From contig JBBHKE010002706.1 in NCBI GenBank assembly GCA_037447655.1, positions 505,806 through 516,515 on the forward strand: a stretch of 10,710 bases of DNA, given 5' to 3'. Shown piece after piece: positions 9,401 to 10,710 of the stretch (the first letter of the stretch is position 1; the number at the start of each line of letters is the position of its first letter). The position numbers and the translations under genes are program-made. Origin of the DNA: Zygnema cylindricum (lineage: Eukaryota > Streptophyta > Zygnematophyceae > Zygnematales > Zygnemataceae). Below the pieces are notes generated by a model. That model ran no database searches. It was not told the origin of the DNA and was given only the letters and a program-made list of their open reading frames with translations.

Positions 9401-10215
9401 ACCTATCCTCGCTTTAACATCCAAATGAATTACTGACGATTTTGTTTTGTGTTTATAATTTTACCCAAATGTATCCATCTTGCTAGATATGCATTCAGAC
9501 GGGAGAATTACCATTCCTCGGACCTTGTACCCTTCCGTACAACGTTAAACGGGGAGAGACGTGTCCCAAAATTATTCGTAAATATATGAATGGAAACTCG
9601 ACAAAATTCTACAGTTTGAATCCTGGTGTGTACTGTGGTACTCTCCAGTCTTATTCCAAAGATGACAGCGTCTTTCAGCAAGAGGTGAGAATAATTCCAA
9701 CACAATTTTTTATTCAATTACATAAATTCCAACTTATAACCAATTGCATTTTTACTAAACACACAAATTTCACCTTGGAAACTTTTGTGTAACTTCCTAG
9801 AATAAAAAAAAACTGGGCCAATGTGGGTGGCTTTTGTCTTCCAATTTTGGCTTTTAGCAATATCTACAGTACATATTTATGCAGAGAACTCTAAAAACTG
9901 GCAAACAAAATACATGTGAACTACGTATAACCTCTCTAGTGGGCGCTGTATCCATTTTACCTTCAGGTTTGCTTGGAGAGGCTGGACCTTGAAGCCAACA
10001 GCAAAAGCTGCAAAGGAGGGAAACTGACTACACTGGTAACTGGAGATAACTGTAAATCTCTAAATACCAAATACTTCAAAGATGATCGTAAGACCCCAGT
10101 AAAACCTGCATCCTTCAAAACTTTAAATAACGCCGCATGTACTTCGAGATTCCTTCAGTCAATTCGTGCGAAGGCCAAAGGAACTCCCAAAATCTGTATT
10201 CCACTAAAGAGATGA
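351..10215 (+). CDS. LRR-EGF-papain protease-EGF-EGF-LysM(x4) mosaic protein, 5'-partial, 15 exons
   Basis: Spliced gene model: 351-422, 1100-1171, 1707-1778, 2297-2652, 3326-3511, 3806-4038, 4389-4532, 4754-4973, 5192-5374, 7315-7458, 8483-8598, 8820-8909, 9142-9291, 9487-9684, 9967-10215. All 14 introns are GT-AG, and the joined length gives 827 codons plus TGA without a frame break. Domains in order: LRRs (about residues 1-105), EGF-like (150-188), C1A peptidase (about 225-450), EGF-like (456-510), EGF-like (516-558), LysM-like modules (about 568-615, 623-682, 696-748, 770-823). The catalytic residues are Gln249, Cys255, His393 and Asn413. Sequons at Asn126, 169, 318, 467, 486, 502, 591, 614, 620 and 716 indicate a secretory-pathway protein. 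No transmembrane helix or kinase is visible after the LRRs, so this is not a receptor kinase. The N-terminus is missing. Expected role (inference): a secreted thiol protease with glycan-binding and protein-binding modules. The exon joins rest on splice consensus, phase and domain continuity, not on transcripts. Confidence 0.85.
423..1099 (+). other. Intron 1 (677 bases)
   Basis: GTAAGT...TTATAG. It is very AT-rich with several runs of short A/T words. No further 72-base LRR exon is found. The end is G-rich (GGGGGTGGGGG just before the acceptor) rather than pyrimidine-rich, which is atypical. Confidence 0.8.
1100..1171 (+). CDS. Exon 2: one leucine-rich repeat
   Basis: This is again exactly 72 bases, acceptor TTATAG, donor GTAAGA, same phase. 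It encodes YLHVNKLSGPIPSSIGQMES then LAI. Its LSGPIPSSI core is identical in protein to that of exon 1, pointing to recent duplication of a repeat exon. The polypyrimidine tract before the acceptor is poor and the upstream sequence is G-rich, but length, phase and motif together make the call safe. Confidence 0.82.
1172..1706 (+). other. Intron 2 (535 bases) with a G-run cluster
   Basis: GTAAGA...CCACAG. It contains a telomere-like GGGTTTTT stretch running into a G-rich block (1248-1326). The rest is AT-rich and holds nothing else I recognise. The minus-strand reading of the G-rich block gives a proline-rich ORF that I regard as compositional. Confidence 0.8.
1248..1326 (+). repeat. Telomere-like GGGTTTTT tract and candidate G-quadruplex
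   Basis: Runs of three or more G begin at 1248, 1261, 1271, 1282, 1290, 1294, 1303, 1316 and 1324 on the sense strand. The first part (GGGTTTTTCAGGGTTTTT) matches other telomere-like tracts of the window; the second part is a purine-rich block with short loops that satisfies a loose G-quadruplex pattern. Confidence 0.7.
1707..1778 (+). CDS. Exon 3: one leucine-rich repeat
   Basis: This is the third 72-base exon in the same phase, with acceptor CCACAG and donor GTAAGA. It encodes NLSYNYLVGTIPSSIDQLTA then LQS, with the last Leu codon (TT|G) completed in exon 4. The first 13 bases across its donor boundary (T plus GTAAGACACATT) are identical to those of exon 2, so exon and flank seem to have been copied together. 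Confidence 0.84.
1779..2296 (+). other. Intron 3 (518 bases)
   Basis: GTAAGA...TGTGCAG. It has a G-rich patch around 1849-1905 and an isolated telo-box-like AGCCCTAAAACC at 2262-2273. No LRR or other coding signal is seen. Confidence 0.8.
2297..2652 (+). CDS. Exon 4: degenerate LRR end plus cysteine-rich EGF-like module
   Basis: Acceptor TGTGCAG, donor GTAAGT, phase 2 in and phase 1 out. Residues 73-105 hold two decayed LRR pieces (SLHNNFLIG and FNLASNFLSGSA), resembling the C-terminal end of an LRR solenoid. Residues 117-146 have four cysteines (117, 124, 135, 146) in a segment I do not recognise. Residues 150-188 have six cysteines at 150, 159, 165, 172, 174 and 188; the C-x5-C-x6-C-x-C-x13-C ending and the CGGHGFC core are EGF-like. 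Sequons lie at Asn126 and Asn169. Alternatives to EGF for the Cys-rich part (a plant-specific LRR cap, for example) are possible. Confidence 0.82.
2653..3325 (+). other. Intron 4 (673 bases)
   Basis: GTAAGT...TTTTGCAG, between the first EGF-like module and the protease. I looked here for a missing I29 pro-domain and found none. It holds a short tandem repeat at 3054-3084 and otherwise unrecognised sequence. Confidence 0.8.
3054..3084. repeat. Short direct repeat, 2 x 15 bases
   Basis: GATATGCCGAAGTAA occurs at 3054-3068 and again at 3070-3084, separated by one A. It is probably a replication-slippage duplication inside intron 4. Confidence 0.9.
3326..3511 (+). CDS. Exon 5: N-terminal lead-in of the papain domain, ends just before the active-site Cys
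   Basis: Acceptor TTTTGCAG, donor GTAAAT, phase 1 on both sides. The 3' part encodes PFKAVKDQRTC, the counterpart of the V-K-x-Q-x-x-C segment before the catalytic cysteine of C1A peptidases. Gln249 is six residues before Cys255, the same spacing as papain Gln19-Cys25 (oxyanion hole), and Cys252 matches structural Cys22. The roughly 40 residues upstream (191-230) are unrecognised: they lack the ERFNIN and GNFD signatures of an I29 pro-domain. The start of the mature protease cannot be placed. Confidence 0.82.
3607..3656 (+). repeat. Telomere-like tract, five GGGT(5-7) units, sense orientation
   Basis: G triplets begin at 3607, 3616, 3626, 3637 and 3647, separated by T5-T7 with an occasional A, within intron 5. 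It resembles degenerate plant telomere repeat (TTTAGGG) and closely matches, in inverse orientation, the tract at 7042-7086. Confidence 0.8.
3806..4038 (+). CDS. Exon 6: papain domain with the catalytic cysteine
   Basis: Acceptor ATATGCAG, donor GTAAGT, phase 1 in and phase 0 out. It encodes NCWIFSAFTAIEHAYYIANG, the active-site helix, with Cys255 as nucleophile (the preceding Asn253 codon is split by the intron). Downstream, LLTC (Cys289), Cys295, a RGGWPNEAFDYA segment and Cys326 match the L-V-D-C / G-C-x-G-G / A-F-x-Y blocks of C1A enzymes. Distances from the nucleophile (34, 40 and 71) are close to papain Cys56, Cys63 and Cys95. The usual Gly-Ser before the nucleophile is Asn-Asn here. 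Sequon at Asn318. Confidence 0.93.
4039..4388 (+). other. Intron 6 (350 bases), strongly T-rich
   Basis: GTAAGT...GTGGCAG. Nearly the whole intron is a pyrimidine-rich, T-dominated stretch. The ORFs that cross it are low-complexity Phe/Leu/Ser/Ile readings and I treat them as chance. Confidence 0.8.
4389..4532 (+). CDS. Exon 7: papain domain, central segment
   Basis: This 144-base, phase 0-0 exon has acceptor GTGGCAG and donor GTGAGA. It encodes 48 residues (331-378) including QQQPTVVAVEASSDAFNNYN, the equivalent of the A-x-x-x-Q-P-V-S-V-A-I-x-A-x-x-x-x-F-x-x-Y block that precedes the G-V-F strand of papain-like enzymes. Being a multiple of three, it could be skipped without a frameshift, though this would destroy the protease fold. 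Confidence 0.93.
4679..4715. repeat. (TTTTG)n microsatellite, imperfect
   Basis: Repeated TTTTG/TTGTG words within intron 7, a few tens of bases upstream of the exon 8 acceptor. Confidence 0.85.
4754..4973 (+). CDS. Exon 8: papain domain with catalytic His and Asn
   Basis: Acceptor GGTGTAG, donor GTAAGT, phase 0 in and phase 1 out. GVFDDETCFSNGVDHAVVVV carries Cys386 and the catalytic His393. PYWLIQNSWGTRWGENGYMR carries the catalytic Asn413 and the Trp415 that shields it, one of the most conserved C1A blocks. GICGI supplies Cys436. Cys252, 289, 295, 326, 386 and 436 together match the three papain disulfides. The domain ends at about residue 450. If the following intron is retained, the frame stays open to a stop at 5021-5023, which would give a protease without the C-terminal modules. 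Confidence 0.96.
5192..5374 (+). CDS. Exon 9: EGF-like module
   Basis: This 183-base, phase 1-1 exon has acceptor ATCTTAG after a T-rich tract and donor GTAAGC. It encodes an EGF-type six-cysteine pattern at residues 456, 478, 483, 492, 494 and 510 (C-x21-C-x4-C-x8-C-x-C-x15-C), including NPCGNGLC and TFTCTC. There are three sequons (Asn467, 486, 502). Phase 1-1 boundaries are the classic signature of shuffled EGF exons. No full calcium-binding EGF signature is evident. Confidence 0.88.
5381..5532. repeat. Degenerate tandem duplication, period about 86 bases
   Basis: Copy 1 (5381 to about 5445) and copy 2 (5467 to about 5532) share AAGGGACCTTG at the start and GAAxAGGTAGxATTTTT later, with scattered substitutions between. 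It lies immediately downstream of the exon 9 donor. Confidence 0.8.
5983..6011. repeat. (AAAT)n microsatellite
   Basis: AAATAAATAAATAAACATAAATAAAT within intron 9, with one interruption. Confidence 0.85.
7042..7086 (-). repeat. Telomere-like tract, five CCC runs, antisense orientation
   Basis: CCC runs begin at 7042, 7050, 7060, 7070 and 7080 with CCCTAAAA/CCCTAAAAAA words. The reverse complement (AGGGTTTTTCAGGGTTTTTTTGGG...) matches the intron 5 tract almost unit for unit, so these are related copies in opposite orientation. Confidence 0.8.
7315..7458 (+). CDS. Exon 10: EGF-like module
   Basis: This 144-base, phase 1-1 exon has acceptor TTTTTAG and donor GTAGGT. Six cysteines at 516, 524, 529, 541, 543 and 558 (C-x7-C-x4-C-x11-C-x-C-x14-C) and the string GTYTCLCLMGY fit an EGF domain closely. 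It is a sister of exon 9: both have NPCGxGxC, an aromatic before C-x-C, and end in T-C-[TV]-P just before the intron. It is isolated between the two longest introns (1940 and 1024 bases). Confidence 0.9.
7541..7573. repeat. (AAT)n microsatellite
   Basis: AATAATAATAATAATGGTGGTAATAATAAT pattern, interrupted by GGTGG, in intron 10. Confidence 0.85.
7925..7948. repeat. Perfect 10-base inverted repeat with 4-base loop
   Basis: AAATGTATAC and GTATACATTT flank AACT. It could fold as a small hairpin in the intron 10 transcript. It is not followed by a T-run and is not read as a terminator in this eukaryotic context. Confidence 0.85.
8483..8598 (+). CDS. Exon 11: first LysM-like module, N-terminal two thirds
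   Basis: Acceptor GTTGCAG after a 16-T run; phase 1 in and phase 0 out. It encodes YEYVVPVDGTISCSNIAKTY followed by GIFNKTFTDQNK (residues 568-599), matching the LysM pattern Y-x-V-x-x-G-D-T-x-x-x-I-A-x-x-Y-G-I-x-x-x-x-F-x-x-x-N. The canonical GDT is DGT here. The donor is weak (GTTTTG). It is accepted because the next exon completes the LysM exactly (N-K-G-L-D-C) and because reading on hits a stop at 8626-8628. Confidence 0.82.
8820..8909 (+). CDS. Exon 12: end of LysM 1 and first strand of LysM 2
   Basis: This 90-base, phase 0-0 exon has acceptor ATTCCAG and donor GTAAGT. GLDCTLPLPKDTIVNVTN closes the first LysM (the NPxLxC then L-x-x-G-x-x-x-x-V part). NCSVTYAVNM opens the second, which continues across the intron into GDTC. 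Sequons at Asn614 and Asn620. Confidence 0.85.
9142..9291 (+). CDS. Exon 13: second LysM-like module
   Basis: This 150-base, phase 0-0 exon has acceptor TTTGCAG and donor GTAACT. It begins GDTCDSIKYMFGL (residues 630-642), the best LysM signature of the window, and ends LNPNLDC plus ESLELFQQ, with IC supplied by the next exon. Cysteine placement (GDTC ... NPNLDC ... IC) is that of cysteine-bearing LysM domains known in both fungi and plants. An acidic, Asn-rich insertion (about residues 645-662) lengthens the middle loop. Confidence 0.9.
9487..9684 (+). CDS. Exon 14: end of LysM 2 and third LysM-like module
   Basis: This 198-base, phase 0-0 exon has acceptor TGCTAG and donor GTGAGA. After ICI it encodes CTLPYNVKRGETCPKIIRKY (693-712), then YSLNPGVYC and DDSVFQQE, so a complete LysM core with cysteines at 693, 705 and 729. 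The module again ends with a Gln-rich element immediately before an intron, like exon 13, which argues for tandem duplication of an exon unit. Sequon at Asn716. Confidence 0.9.
9967..10215 (+). CDS. Exon 15: fourth, divergent LysM-like module and C-terminus
   Basis: Acceptor CTTCAG; the frame runs 82 codons to TGA at 10213-10215. VCL closes the third LysM. LTTLVTGDNCKSLNTKYF (residues 765-782), KTLNNAAC and KICI reproduce the three anchor points of the preceding LysMs, but with a Lys-rich, Pro-containing loop (783-797), so ligand binding may be altered or lost. Cysteines are at 747, 760, 774, 803 and 822. The protein ends PLKR, with no membrane anchor, no GPI-type hydrophobic tail and no retention signal. 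Confidence 0.85.
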   Translation, partial: VCLERLDLEANSKSCKGGKLTTLVTGDNCKSLNTKYFKDDRKTPVKPASFKTLNNAACTSRFLQSIRAKAKGTPKICIPLKR

Positions 10216-10670
10216 GGAGTTCAGAACATGAACACAAGCAAGGATCAAAAGTAATGGAGAAGGAAATCACTTTCAGCCATTTATTCTGTCAAGTATATTT
10301 CTTATTGGTGCTATATACTTCGAGCCACTTGCTATTTTGCGAACGTGGGTACCACTTTTACTTCAAAGTGTGATTGTGTAGAACAAGGCTGAGAATTTTC
10401 TGATACTGTTTTTGTTGCTTTTTCATACTTTTTGACTCACTTACAATTTCCTAGCCTTGGGTACCTTCTTAACTTCGGATGTGATTGTGTAGAAGATGAT
10501 GCTAAGAATGTCAAGAATGTGTCTACTGCTTCGTAATATTGGATATCTTACTATTTTGCGAGCTTTGGTACATTATTTGCTTCAAGTATGAATGTATTGA
10601 CCAATGATGGGTTATGCAAAAAATGTTTTGAGTTTGTAGCCTCAGTTCGCAGATTCCTACTCAGTGTGCA

Positions 10671-10672
<2 letters not shown>
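10216..10672 (+). other. Presumed 3' UTR and downstream sequence
   Basis: Non-coding region after the stop codon. No canonical AATAAA is present, which is not unusual for plants, so the cleavage site cannot be placed. Its main structure is the tandem repeat at 10326-10640. Confidence 0.6.
10326..10640. repeat. Degenerate tandem repeat, three copies of about 110 bases
   Basis: Copies begin near 10326, 10438 and 10545. Copies 1 and 2 share GGGTACC and the 15-mer TGTGATTGTGTAGAA (10369 and 10480), about 112 bases apart. Copies 1 and 3 share CTATTTTGCGA (219 bases apart). All have a GGTAC core followed by a T-rich segment and ACTTC or GCTTC. Confidence 0.8.

Positions 10673-10710
<38 letters not shown>
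10673..10710. repeat. Pure (TC)n microsatellite at the window end
   Basis: 19 uninterrupted TC units run to the last base, so the true length is unknown. Confidence 0.95.

Overview
The window is eukaryotic nuclear DNA, most likely from a green plant or streptophyte alga. All the recognisable coding sequence belongs to one gene on the + strand, cut by 14 GT-AG introns. Three successive 72-base exons, all split after the second base of a codon, each encode one plant-type leucine-rich repeat with the core LSGPIP or a variant of it. Introns carry TTTAGGG-like (plant-telomere-like) tracts, and both ends of the window are CT microsatellites. I cannot name a species.

Layout: 1-115 is a CT microsatellite. 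116-350 is the end of an intron. Fifteen exons (351 to 10215) join in consistent phase into 827 codons plus a stop. The 5' end of the gene (start codon, any signal peptide, any earlier LRRs, promoter) lies outside the window. Exons 1-3 encode LRRs. Exon 4 encodes a degenerate LRR end followed by a cysteine-rich EGF-like module. Exons 5-8 encode a complete papain-type (C1A) cysteine protease core with the Cys-His-Asn triad, the oxyanion-hole Gln and all six structural cysteines. Exons 9 and 10 each encode one EGF-like module. Exons 11-15 encode four tandem LysM-like modules. The stop codon is at 10213-10215. It is followed by about 450 bases with a degenerate three-copy tandem repeat and then a terminal CT tract.

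The inferred product is a mosaic: LRR - EGF - papain protease - EGF - EGF - LysM x4. It has ten N-glycosylation sequons, a high cysteine content and no membrane segment in the visible part, so it is probably an extracellular or vacuolar glycoprotein. LysM modules bind GlcNAc polymers (chitin, peptidoglycan, lipo-chitooligosaccharides), so the architecture suggests a protease tethered to, or activated at, a microbial or algal cell-wall glycan, with LRR and EGF modules for protein contacts. That role is inference. Residue numbers below count from the first complete codon in exon 1, not from the true N-terminus.

Large introns (218 to 1940 bases) make up most of the window. They hold microsatellites, short tandem duplications, a dispersed telomere-like repeat in both orientations and a strong G-quadruplex candidate, but no second gene that I can support.
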